Assembly (NCBI GenBank): GCA_026724425.1 | Contig: JAIUCV010000230.1 | Span: 868,001-932,000, forward strand | DNA length: 64,000 nt | DNA from: Erythrophleum ivorense | Lineage: Eukaryota > Streptophyta > Magnoliopsida > Fabales > Fabaceae | Reading direction: 5' to 3' | Part shown: one piece after another, positions 38,400 to 48,414 of the stretch | Numbering within the stretch: position 1 is the stretch's first letter | Layout: each line of letters begins with the position of its first letter | The notes under the pieces: model-generated | Databases searched by the model: none | The model's input: only the letters and a program-made list of their open reading frames with translations | Told to the model about the DNA's origin: nothing | Made by a program: the position numbers and the translations under genes

Positions 38400-38680
38400 A
38401 GTTACATAGCTTCCTTCCTCTTTAGTTTTTGTGTTCTCTTCTTCCACAGCGAAATCAGCTCTTAGGGATACTTTGTTTTTCGTGCACGAAATGTTTTTGT
38501 TGGAATAGCTTCACTTACAATGAAATCGACCAGAAGGATGTATTGGAACGAAGATTGAGAAAGATTTGCAACAACCTTTACTAGTAGATCTGAAGAAGGT
38601 TTGAAAATGGGAAAGGGGGAAAGGGGAAAGACGAGGAAAACAAAGAGGCAGGGAACGAAAACTGATTCTAGGTTTTATTG
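38400..38680 (-). other. Possible leader region of element 2 transposase
   Basis: Less AT-rich patch, CT-rich on the - strand, about 2.3 kb before the transposase start, in a position comparable to the GA-rich leader of element 1. It has no clear open frame. A short + strand pattern of GAGAAGGAGCAAATAATG direct repeats lies just left (38320-38390). The 5' exon role is inference. Confidence 0.3.
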
Positions 38681-38864
38681 TTGAAGTGCTTTTGTTTTAT
38701 TGTTTCAGTAAAGCTCCATTTTATGTTTTTATTTGTAATGATATAATATCATTCTAAATATATTGAAAATTAAATAATTGATAATTGATATATAAATGAA
38801 AAAATAGTTTCAGTGATAAAAAATAAAAAATATAAGTTGGGTTTAGAACAAAAATTATGAAGAA

Positions 38865-39780
38865 AATATAAGATTGGAGGGTAAAACTTCAAAATGCCAT
38901 AACTTTGTGTACCGTACTCCGTTTGTGGTGATTTTTTTTTTCATTTTAGGTATTTTTTCAAGATTTATGTGTGGTGAATCGCCTTTGGCGATTCGATCAC
39001 CTATTTTTTTAAAAAAAGTTTGTTTAGACCTTCAATTTTGTGATTTTTGTTTTTCACTATCTTTCACCAACATTAAAATAAGTCTATAATTATATAATGC
39101 TTTTTATAATTTACTTAAACTTTATTCTATTTAAGTTCTAAATTCAAGTATTTGATTAACAATAAAGAAGGTAAAAATTAAGAAATACATAACTGAACTC
39201 AAAAATTAATTAAGAATTTAGAATCTTTATTTTTCAATAACTTAATGTATCTTTTTCTATGATTTACCCATTATATTTTTGTTCCAACTAAAATATTTGA
39301 AGTTCTTAATCCTAAACATAAGTCATCCTTCAGCTTATCTCTCTAGAATTTGTATATGTGGCTGTCTCAACAAGAAATGCATGCTAAATCATTACACTAG
39401 GACTCATTACATTACATTAGGGCTTATCTTCATAAAAAAATCATTTAAGGTCTCTCCAAGTTTAAAGTATCAAGATTGAAGTTTTAAATTCACATCTATG
39501 GTTGCTCCTTCACCAAAAAATCCATAAAAATCATTATATTTTTACTTTCATTATAAAGTATCAAGTTTAAAGCTGTGGAACATGAGGAAGAAGAAGACAT
39601 TAATGGATGAAGAAGAAGACGGAATAGGAATTTAAAAGGGTTACCAAACTAAAATTAATGTTGCAATGATAAGAGATTAAGGTGGAGTTGAATCTTTTAT
39701 CTATTCCTTTTTTTTCTCTTTCATTTTTTGCTTTCTTTCTACTTTTTTGTTGTTTACGTTGCTTCAAAAGTTAAAAAGGA
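38865..39780 (-). mobile_element. LTR-derived fragment inside element 2
   Basis: Matches 56520-58360 of element 3 in two blocks: GGCGATTCGATCACCTATTT and neighbours at 38870-39060 (against 56520-56700), and 39290-39680 (against 57900-58350, including AAAGTATCAAGATTGAA and CATCTATGGTTGCTCC). The copy here lacks roughly 1 kb of the middle. The related longer copy looks like a - strand Tekay-type LTR, so this is a truncated piece of the same repeat. Confidence 0.65.
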
Positions 39781-40199
39781 CACATTAATAAAATGAATTA
39801 TAAAAATAGAAATTAAAATTTTAGATATATGAATTTTTCGACATACGAAATGTTAGACATATTAATTTCATGAATTCTAAAAATTGAAAGTTTAACTTCT
39901 TAAATCTACTAGGTGTTTTAAACTTAATAAAATTTTTAGTTTTATTTTTTTAATTAATGATCATAATTAATGATTATAATTAAAATATTTTTTAGTCTTA
40001 TATATTTGCATATATTAATTATTAACTTTAAAAATATTTTTTCAACTTAAAAATATTCTAATTTATTTTTTTTATCCTGTATATTTACATATATTAATTG
40101 ATACATATAATTTATTTTTTTAACTTAAAAATATTTTAATTTCAAATATTTTTATTTAAAAATAAGTTACAAAAATATTTTATGCAAAAATTTTTAATA

Positions 40200-41785
40200 G
40201 ATAAAAAATTTTGCGCCAAAAATTTAGTGGCAACTATTTTAGCCACTACTAAAAACTAACTTTTAATGACGAATACAATTAGTCGCCACTAAGAGATTTA
40301 GCGTAAATATTTTTATTTGACTAAAAATTTGGCACCAAAACTCTTAGTAGCGACTAAAATGATCGTCGTTATAAGGTATCTTTTAATAACAACTAAAATC
40401 AGTTGTCGCAAAAGGTTTTGGTACACAAATTTTTAATATTTGAACAAAAATTTAACACCAGACCTTTTAATAACGAAAATGTTGTCGTCGCTAAAATGTA
40501 CTTTTTAGTGACTAAAGTTATTGGCTGCTAAAAGTTTTGGCATTAATTGATAAAAATTTGGCATTTGAACTTTTAGTGACGATTAAAATTTGTACTACTA
40601 AAAGTTATTTTTTAGTGACGACTAAAATTATTGGCCGCTAAAAGTTTTGTCATTCATATTTTTAATTAATAAAAATTTGGCGTTCAGACTTTTAGTGACA
40701 ACTAGTACTATCGCCGCTAAATATATGTTTTAGTGACAACTAAAACTTGTCACCGCTAAAAGTTATGTTTTAGTGACGACTAAAGCTAGTTGTCGCTAAA
40801 AGTTGTATTTTAGTGATGACTAAAGTTAGTGGCCATTAAAAATGTTGTTAATAATAATTTTAAGGGATAAAAATTTGGCATTTGGACTTTTAGTGACGAC
40901 TAATTATGTCGCCGCTAAATATTATGTTTTAATGACGACCAAAACTTGTCACCGCTAAAAGTTATATTTTAATAACAACTAAAGTTAATGGTCGCTAAAA
41001 ATTATATTTTAGTGACGATTAAAGCTAGTGGCAGCTAAAAGTTTTGCCAATAATATTTTTAATGGATAAAAATTTGGCATTTGGACTTTTAGTGACGACC
41101 AGTTATGTCGTCGCTAAATGTTATGTTTCAGTGACAACCAAAACCTGTCATCTTTAAAAGTTATATTTTAATGACGACTAAAGTTAGTGGTTGCTGAAGT
41201 TGTATTTTAGTGACGACCAAAGCTGATGGCCACTAAAAATTTTACCATTAATATTTTTAATGGGTATAAAAATTTGACATTTAGACTTTTAGTGACGACT
41301 AGTTATATCGCCGCTAAATGTTATGTTTTAGTGACGATCAAAACTTGTCACCGCTAAAAGTTATATTTTAGTAATGACTAAAGTTAGTGATCACTAAAAG
41401 TTGTGTTTTTTATTTAATAAAAGTTATACATTAGAGCATTTAGTGACGACAAAAACACTGCTACTAAAAGATCATCATAAATATTTTTTTTGGCAACTAT
41501 GTCGATATTGCCACAAAAAATATATAGCGAAAACTTTTTTATTGCTACTAAATAATTTTAGTGATTATTTTTTTTGTCGTTGCAAAAAATATTTAACGAT
41601 GATTTTTTTGTTGCTACTAAATAGTTTTAGTGACTTTTTTTTTGTTTCCGCTAAAAATATTTTTAGAATCAAGAATAGTTTTTTAGTGACAACTTAATAA
41701 AGTAGTTGCTAAAAGTATTTTTTCAACAACCACTTTTTTAAGTTGCTACTAAAAGTCACTACTAAAAGTCTATTTTTTTGTAGTG
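40200..41785. repeat. Right subterminal repeats and terminal repeat of element 2
   Basis: About 1.6 kb of TTTTAGTGACGACTAAA-type motifs in both orientations. A higher-order unit of about 180-210 bases includes ATAAAAATTTGGCATTTGGA followed by several motif copies, repeated from about 40660, 40870, 41070 and 41270. It ends in the terminal repeat. It is twice as long as the left array. Confidence 0.88.
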
Positions 41786-41788
41786 GTT

Positions 41789-42750
41789 AGACTACCAAAA
41801 AGGTGGTATTTAACTTTGTATTCATATTTTTTATCTTTAAAATGTGAACCAAATTGCACCAAGTTGGATTTTTACACATTTAGATCCTTACTTCATGAAG
41901 TGCAGTTTGTCAAGTACCCATTTATTAGGCTGAATATAGTGGCTGAAACATTCACTTACTTCAAGCCTCATATGTGAAAGAGTTAGAATTTTTTGTTAGC
42001 TAACAATGAATAATAAACCAACTAAGGTCTATAGACTTCCAATTTTTTCCAAATAGGAAGAGTTGAATGGAAGATGGACTTGGCTAGGAACAATTCATAA
42101 GAAAGAGCAAGAGTGAAGCTTATTAATTTTTGAAATGGGAACTATATGTAATGAGTTTAGGATTTATGTATGTAGACTCTTAGTTAATATATTAAATTTC
42201 TCTAAGCATCAAATCTTGTATAGCTACCATCTGAAGTCAATTAAAAAAATTATTTAAAAAAAAATTTAGTGATAATTAGTGTCACCACTAAAGACAATAT
42301 TAGTAACAACAAATAACATTGTCACCTCAAAGGAACATTTAGCAATGCAAAGGGTCACTATGAAAAATTGACTTCTAACAGCGATCCTTAATGTTGTCGC
42401 TGAAAAATACTTTTAATGGCAACACAAGTCACTACTTAAAGAATCTTTATGGTATTTCAAAAACTTGTCACTAAAAAATCTTTGGCAATAACAAATGTCA
42501 TTACAAAAAATACTCTTTTAGTGATGACATTCAAAACTCAGACTATTTGGACTTTAGTGGTGATAGAAGTTACTGCTAAAATAATTTTAGTGGTGACTTT
42601 TTTCATCACTAAATATAAGTTTTATGTTGACTTTTTTGTCACATCTAAAACCTTTTTAAGGAGGTACTAGCAACAACAAGAGTTTTTAGGGTGATAAGTG
42701 GACTTATAGCTACAACATTTGTTACTCCTAAAAACAACTTTTTTGTAGTG
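41789..42750. repeat. Right arm of the old outer CACTA relic
   Basis: Non-coding DNA to about 42245, then weak TTTAGTGGTGAC-type subterminal repeats and the terminus AACTTTTTTGTAGTG ending at 42750. More diverged than the arrays of element 2, in keeping with greater age. Confidence 0.7.
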
Positions 42751-43170
42751 GATTAAGGCAAAAGGAACAAAAAATGTTGTTATATAAGGAATAATTTACT
42801 ATACTCGTATATTAAGTTTTCTATATTTTGAACACTATCTTATACTATACAAGATATAAGACATCATGAAATTTTAAATTATTATATTTATATAATTATT
42901 GAAAGTTGTCTAAAAATATATATAATTAGTATTTTATGAAAATTAATAAAATAAAAATTTTAGAATTCAATATTCTCATTATATTTTATACCACGCAAAA
43001 TGGCGACACATTCCAAGCTTCCAAGGATATTTAGATTCTAATATACCAAATATATACATATTTAATGCCTCCACATTTGAGGTGTCAAGAAAAAGATATA
43101 AAGCGTACTAAACAACTCTTAAATGTAATTAGTGAATGTTCAATATTTATTCTTTCCATTTTTTTAGGCC
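42751..43170. other. AT-rich spacer
   Basis: No gene or repeat recognised. It leads into the duplicated promoter region of the peptide gene. Confidence 0.4.
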
Positions 43171-44157
43171 ATTCTTCCAAAATTTACTTAGCCGATGTTT
43201 AAGCACCAATATAAACATGAATATAAATTGATGTTGATAACCAAAAAAAAAAAAATCATGTTGCACGTATTCTTTCTCAAATAATGAGGAGTTTTAATTA
43301 TTTATGGGTCTTTTTAAAAAAAACAAAGATGGTAGTGTAGGCTGGTTATTCCAACATTATCAATACGGTGTCAGTGATATTGTTCGAGATCCATCCCCAC
43401 AATTATACCTGTCAATCTCTCGGCACCTGATCTAACACTCTTTATAGATCAACATGAGAATGAGATCTAACGATGGGCGAATAAAGAATCATCTAGAGAT
43501 GCATCAAGGAACTTCCCTTGGAGGGAATAACTACCAATACAAAGCTTTACTGATTCTCTTTGGCAAATGAGCTCACTTGTGTTCAAATATGATGATTTTT
43601 TTTTAAGGTATGAATAATGATATAAAATTAATAAAAGAAAATATTCTACTAAAACACCTCATGCAAGTTAAGCCAAGGTATAGCTAACATGCATCTCCTT
43701 AAACAATACTTTTGTTTTTTTTGGCCGCCCAAACACTGAAAAGTAAAATACCTAACATGATTGTTATCTAAACAATGTATATCCTACTTAAATACTCTCT
43801 TTCTCTCTCACACACATTTATCCGAGATGTAAGACTTGAAACCCACCCTCCTCACGCACAGCAAGAGGCCACCATACATTGAATTTATACACACATCAAT
43901 GCTTTCTTTTTTTGGACCAAACAAAGCAATGCTTTCAATTGATCCCGACCTTTTGATCATCAAAAACCTATTTTCTTCATTTCTTCTTTTTCTTTTAAAA
44001 ATTCTTTTGGACATTTTATTTATGTTTTGAGATATGTTAATAGCTCTTCCCATGAATTAAAAAATATATATATATATATATATGAAAACGGAAATGTTCG
44101 TAAGATTTTGATTTTTGAAATGACTTGAGATGCTTACCGCAACACGAAAATGTAAGT

Positions 44158-44165
44158 TATAAATA
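44158..44165 (+). promoter_or_regulatory. TATA box of the peptide gene
   Basis: TATAAATA, 67 bases before the start codon, in a spacing typical of plant core promoters. It is conserved in the duplicated copy at 63870-63877, while the intervening sequence has drifted, which supports function. Confidence 0.7.
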
Positions 44166-44231
44166 AGCCTTTTCAATATCCAAATCAATTATAGAAGCTT
44201 AATTAATTAAATCACAGAGATCAATAATACC

Positions 44232-44480
44232 ATGGTAGGAAAAAGAAGAGTGATGATGGTGTTTATTATGCTTATGTTAGCTTTATTGGTGGCCTATGAT
44301 CCTCTCTTTTCTTCCTTCCCTTTCAGTTCATCACTCTCAATAAACCCTAACATTCACACTCAAATCTCTAGTAATGATGATGAGAAAGATGTTCATAAGC
44401 CAAATCAAGATGTATGTGACGAGTGTCTCCGCCAATGTTGGCCGCCATATCATGAGGAACCCTTCATCTTGTGCTACTAG
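44232..44480 (+). CDS. Short secreted cysteine-rich peptide, interrupted by TAG
   Basis: 82 codons from an ATG in good context (ACCATGG) to TAG at 44478-44480. Residues 1-6 are basic and residues 7-21 hydrophobic (VMMVFIMLMLALLVA), a clear signal peptide. A Ser/Asn/Asp-rich spacer follows, and then Cys at 62, 65, 69 and 81. Past the TAG the same frame reads NCMNKCLGGGKV before another stop (44517-44519), adding two cysteines and giving the spacing C-x2-C-x3-C-x11-C-x3-C-x3-C. An alternative 3' end is a GTATAG splice donor at about 44514. The regular six-cysteine pattern suggests the amber codon is a recent mutation, or that the functional product is shorter. It looks like a small secreted defence-type or signalling peptide, but I cannot assign it to a named family. 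It is the only host-type gene seen, and it has a partial paralogue at 63946. Confidence 0.62.
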   Translation: MVGKRRVMMVFIMLMLALLVAYDPLFSSFPFSSSLSINPNIHTQISSNDDEKDVHKPNQDVCDECLRQCWPPYHEEPFILCY

Positions 44481-44520
44481 AATTGTATGAATAAATGCCT
44501 TGGTGGAGGGAAGGTATAGT

Positions 44521-45244
44521 TATACGATTTTTAATTTTTTATTTTTATGAAAATATACATATACTTTTCTTAAATTAAGAAAACATGCATGCTATAGCTA
44601 TAGTCAATTTTAAATATGACGTTAAAGGATCCGTTTAGCTTCATTTTGGGAGATCAAAGACCTAGTGCCATTTTTTTAATTAAAAGACCATTCATTAACC
44701 TCCATATATGTTGAGTTATTTATATTTGCAGGTAAATAGAAGATTTAGACATTAATTGAGAAAGCTTTTTTCACATTGTTACCAACCACAAATCTTCCAT
44801 TTTGCCCGTAAATAAAAAAGACTCAATGTACGTTAGGTTGTAATGAATATAGTATTTTAGTTTTTTAAAAAATGACATTAGATCATTGATCACCACCAAA
44901 GAGCTAAGCGGACCATTTAGATCTAAAATTGGGTTTAGTTATTGCATTTTTATTTATTTTTAAGGATATTTATGTATATTGTTGTAATAAAAAAATCGTG
45001 CAATTAAACTATTTCTCAAATGAGAGAATTTTTCATTGCCTTATAAATAATGGCTTGATATCGGGTTATATATGTATAGGGGTGTGAATGAGTCTAGCCG
45101 AGTTCTAAAACTCTCAAGTTTGACTTGTGAAATAAACTCGACTTGCATTATGTTCAAATTGTTTCATATAATTAAATTTGTCTAAGATTATACTTTAATG
45201 ACCTATACGAGCTTAATGCTTTAAATGAGCTTTCGTGATATTTA
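44521..45244. other. Spacer 3' of the peptide gene
   Basis: AT-rich. The last part (about 45080-45240) contains GTGAATGAGTCTAGCCGAGT and alternating strong/weak inverted segments, like a small degraded dispersed repeat into which element 3 inserted. No gene recognised. Confidence 0.4.
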
Positions 45245-45259
45245 CACTACAAAAAAAAT

Positions 45260-46030
45260 TAACTTTTAGCGGCGACAAAAGTCGCCGTTAAAAGCCAAAA
45301 TGTCATCGCTAATAAGTTTTAGTGGCGACATCTTTTCCGCTACTCTACTCCAGTAACGCTAATACTTTTTAGCGGCGACAAAGTGTTGCCACTAAAAGTC
45401 GATGCTACAAATATATAGCAGCGAATATAGTCGCCACTAAAACTTATTATAATTTACATCAAACAAATGTCGCCACTAAATGAAAGAGTATTAGTGACAA
45501 CAATCGCCACTAAATCCATATATTTAGTCGTCACTAATTGTATGTCGCCGCTAAATCTAATATTTCAGTGGCGACATAGGTTGTCACTATAAATACACTT
45601 TTAGCGATAATAATTAGTGACATTATTAAAATCGTTATTATATACATTTAGCAACGACTTATTGCTGTGGGCAAAAATTAATGTCATTTGTCACTATATG
45701 GAAACTTTTAGTGACAATGCTTATTGTCGGTGAAAATATATTAGCAACATAGTCTCCACTAAAGTTTTTTAGTGGCAACATGTGGTCGCCACTAAAGAGT
45801 TTTAGTGGCGACATATTCTTACCACTAAATGCATTTAGGGACGATCTCATACTTATCACTAAAGACATTTAGTAATAAGAAATTATGATTACAAAAAAAT
45901 AAAAATGATGGCGTTTTTGTAACAATTAAGCTTTAGCAACAACTTTTGGTGTTACAATAAAGCTTTGTGGTGATCATTTTGTTTTTGATATTAAAAATAA
46001 ACTTTAGTGGCAAAATTTGTCGCCAGTAAA
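45260..46030. repeat. Left subterminal repeats of element 3
   Basis: Repeated TTTAGCGGCGACAAAAGTCG and TTTAGTGGCGACAT/GTCGCCACTAAA motifs in both orientations; the last motifs lie before the TA microsatellite at about 46045-46070. They are the presumed TNPA-binding sites. Confidence 0.85.
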
Positions 46031-46269
46031 GGTAAGGAGACTGATTATATATATATATATATATATATAATAGATAATGTACACTTAAACTAAATTAACA
46101 TTGAAGAAAATTAAAACAAAAATAAGAAACAAAAAATTATATATATATACGCTAATTGACATGCACAAGAGACATTAATTTCCTAATATTGTATATCATA
46201 ATTAGTATTATAACTATAAGTACTCTTATAATGTCTTACATGTCAGAACCTATATTAAAATATCTATTA

Positions 46270-48184
46270 GAACATGAAGTGATGGCATAAATTGATACAT
46301 CAAAATGACCATCAACAAAAATACCTAAGTCTACCTTCTCTTCAACTAGCTTATCCACAAGAAAAGTCATTGGTTGGAGCATTCTGTCTCTGTTGATAAA
46401 AAATAACACAAATCATATACTGTTATTATTTAACATAACATTAAGGTAAAAGATAATTTACAAGTACCTGTTGCATGGTAGCCATAAGGCTAGCTAATTG
46501 AGCTTGAATCTCTAACTGAACCCGTTGTTGCATTGTAACCTGCTTTTCTTGAAGCTTCTTTTCCATTTCAACTTGCATTTTCTCTCCCAACTTTTCTCGC
46601 TCTTCTTATAATTTTCTCTCCATTTCAACTTGCATTTGTTCCATCCTTGTTGAAACCCTCGAATCTACTTCAACTGAGTCCATAATTCTCTTTTTTGTCG
46701 ATTTCTTTCTATATCATTTTCCCCTAACATACCCTGACCAAAATTTGATCTCCCGTTAATGGATTCTCATTATCCTCTACTTGTTGCTCATAAACTAGTT
46801 CCTGAATGCGACCCTAAAGGCATAACAATAGATAAACACCATAAACAATGAGGAAATAGTATAAATAATTAAAGTTTAATGATCTATAGTAACTTACATG
46901 AATTTCTTGTGACTTGGGATCTACCCACTCCACCTCTCTGTCCTTGTTCTTACTGGTGTGCTGAAGTTCCCAAACTCGGTCAGGGGGTGCCACTTCTCTA
47001 GTGATAGGATCTCTCTACAATATTCATTAGATGATAATCCATGTTACCATAGAGGGAATGACACAAAGAGAAATGTTTATAAACTCAAGTACAATACAAA
47101 TATTTACCGTAGACTCCTCAACCTCAGCAAATGAACGGGTACAGCATGTATGCTTCGTCACTTGCCTTGCCCTGTTTGCCTTGTTCCTACTACTCCTAGC
47201 CTATAATTGGATGGTTTTATAATCATGAAACCTTAAAATCATGTGAACACAAACAAAGCAAACACATTACCTTGAACTCTGAACTTTCCCAGTAATGCAT
47301 CAGCCACTCCCAATCATCACGGCTGATGTTACTTGGTCGAGCAGCCTCCTTCTCTTCATTTGTGTCACACTTAGCATAATCTGCATGTAGGTTAGCCTTC
47401 CAAGATTGGTATAGTCGTCGCATTGTCTCAACACAAGTTTTATTTAATCTCTTTTTAGGGCACCCATCACGAACATCAAATTTATCCTACATAAAACATA
47501 AGAAACCAAACTTATTAACTGATCGAGGAACAGTATGAATGTTATATAGAGAAAAATAGCCCACAAATATAATGTTATACCTTTACTTTCAATAATAAAG
47601 TTTCCCCATATTTGGCGTAAACTTTAGCCTAATCATCATCCCTAAGAGAGACTGTGGTTCGCACCACATGTCCACAATAGCTGGCAAAGTCACGGGCCCT
47701 ATCTCTAACTGGTCCATCTGAGTTCTCAGGAATGTAAACTTTGATTTTTGAACCATATTTTGTCTTCATGTCCACTGATATACTCTTATATTTTCCCTTA
47801 CCCTTCTTAATTGTGCTGCAAGAAGCTGTTGCATATGGAAAAAAAAAGGCAAACAAATTAGACATTGATGTATATATATGGTAAAACATAATCTAGAAAA
47901 CATTATTTGCATGAAGTGATACCTGAACTACTCGGCACCTGTGATCGTTGTGTTGGAGATGAATCATTATAGATAGTTTGTCTATCTCTCTATGGTGGGA
48001 GTGGTGAAAGTGCATCTCCTGACTCCAAATCTCCTTGTGCATGCTCAGGTGAGAATGCACCTCTTAGCACCAAATCTCTCTGTGTACGATCAGGTGATGT
48101 CACCTCTCCAGTGGGCTTATGTCGCCCTCAGCTATTACCTCGTCCTCCTCGACCTCCTGACCTACCTCGTGCAGAACCTGACAT
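46270..48184 (-). pseudogene. TNPA-like gene of CACTA element 3
   Basis: Starts MSGSARGRSGGRGGRG at 48184, then an in-frame TGA follows within 20 codons. Further exon blocks in order: RDRARDFASYCGHVVRTT (about 47630-47830; TAG at 47629-47631 where element 2 has Trp), RRLYQSWKANLHADYAKC through DDWEWLMHYWE (47273-47490), CCTRSFAEVEES (about 47105-47200), DPITREVAPPDRVWELQHT (about 46900-47015, the Transposase_24 hallmark), GRIQELVYEQQ (from about 46813) and a coiled coil ending in LASLMATMQQ (about 46465-46620). GT/AG junctions are present between most blocks. It is broken by several stops but better preserved than the element 2 copy. Its role in the family is binding subterminal repeats. Confidence 0.8.
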
Positions 48185-48414
48185 TTGCTACCTTTTGTCC
48201 AAATATAGTATAAGTAGCAAAATGCGATGAAATAAATATTAATGACAAATAAAAGCAGACAATAAAACCCATAACAAGCACCAAAAAGAGAAAAGAAGTA
48301 AAACAATATAAAAGTAAACAACATAAAACATATATGACATAATATACTAAACTTCAAACACTTCAACCATTTGATCATATAATGGGGATGTTTGTACAAT
48401 AATTGTAAATTTTT

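Larger units (their letters stand above)
28616..41785 (-). mobile_element. CACTA element 2, complete, 13.2 kb
   Basis: The left end CACTACAAAAAAATATGG (28616) pairs with the right end ATTTTTTTGTAGTG (to 41785). The target duplication GTT is exact (28613-28615 and 41786-41788). Both ends lead into TTTAGCGGCGAC/TAGTGACGAC subterminal repeats. TNP2-like and TNPA-like genes lie on the - strand, in the usual order, with many stops and frameshifts, so it is probably unable to make transposase. It sits inside the older CACTA relic. Confidence 0.93.
27692..42750. mobile_element. Old small CACTA element split by element 2
   Basis: The left end CACTAAAAAAGAGTCATTTT (27692) matches the right end read in reverse from 42750, CACTACAAAAAAGTTGTTTT. 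Both continue into TTTTAGC/TAGTGGC-type subterminal repeats (27692-27970 and 42250-42730). Removing element 2 leaves arms of about 0.92 and 0.96 kb, a 1.9 kb element without transposase coding. Flanking triplets are AAT and GAT, one mismatch. The interior carries a purine-rich patch near 28060-28100. It is most likely a non-autonomous deletion derivative older than the element inserted in it. Confidence 0.75.
43080..44520 (+). repeat. Duplicated segment, copy 1 (promoter plus peptide gene)
   Basis: Matches 63410-64000 in several collinear blocks: GCCAAGGTATAGCTAAC, CTTTTAAAAATTC followed by TTTTATTTATGTTTTG and ATATG(T/C)TAATAGCTCTT, TATAAATAAG with CTTTTCAATATCCAAAT, and the region around the start codon. 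About 290 bases at 43310-43600 have no counterpart in copy 2 and look like an insertion. Confidence 0.82.
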
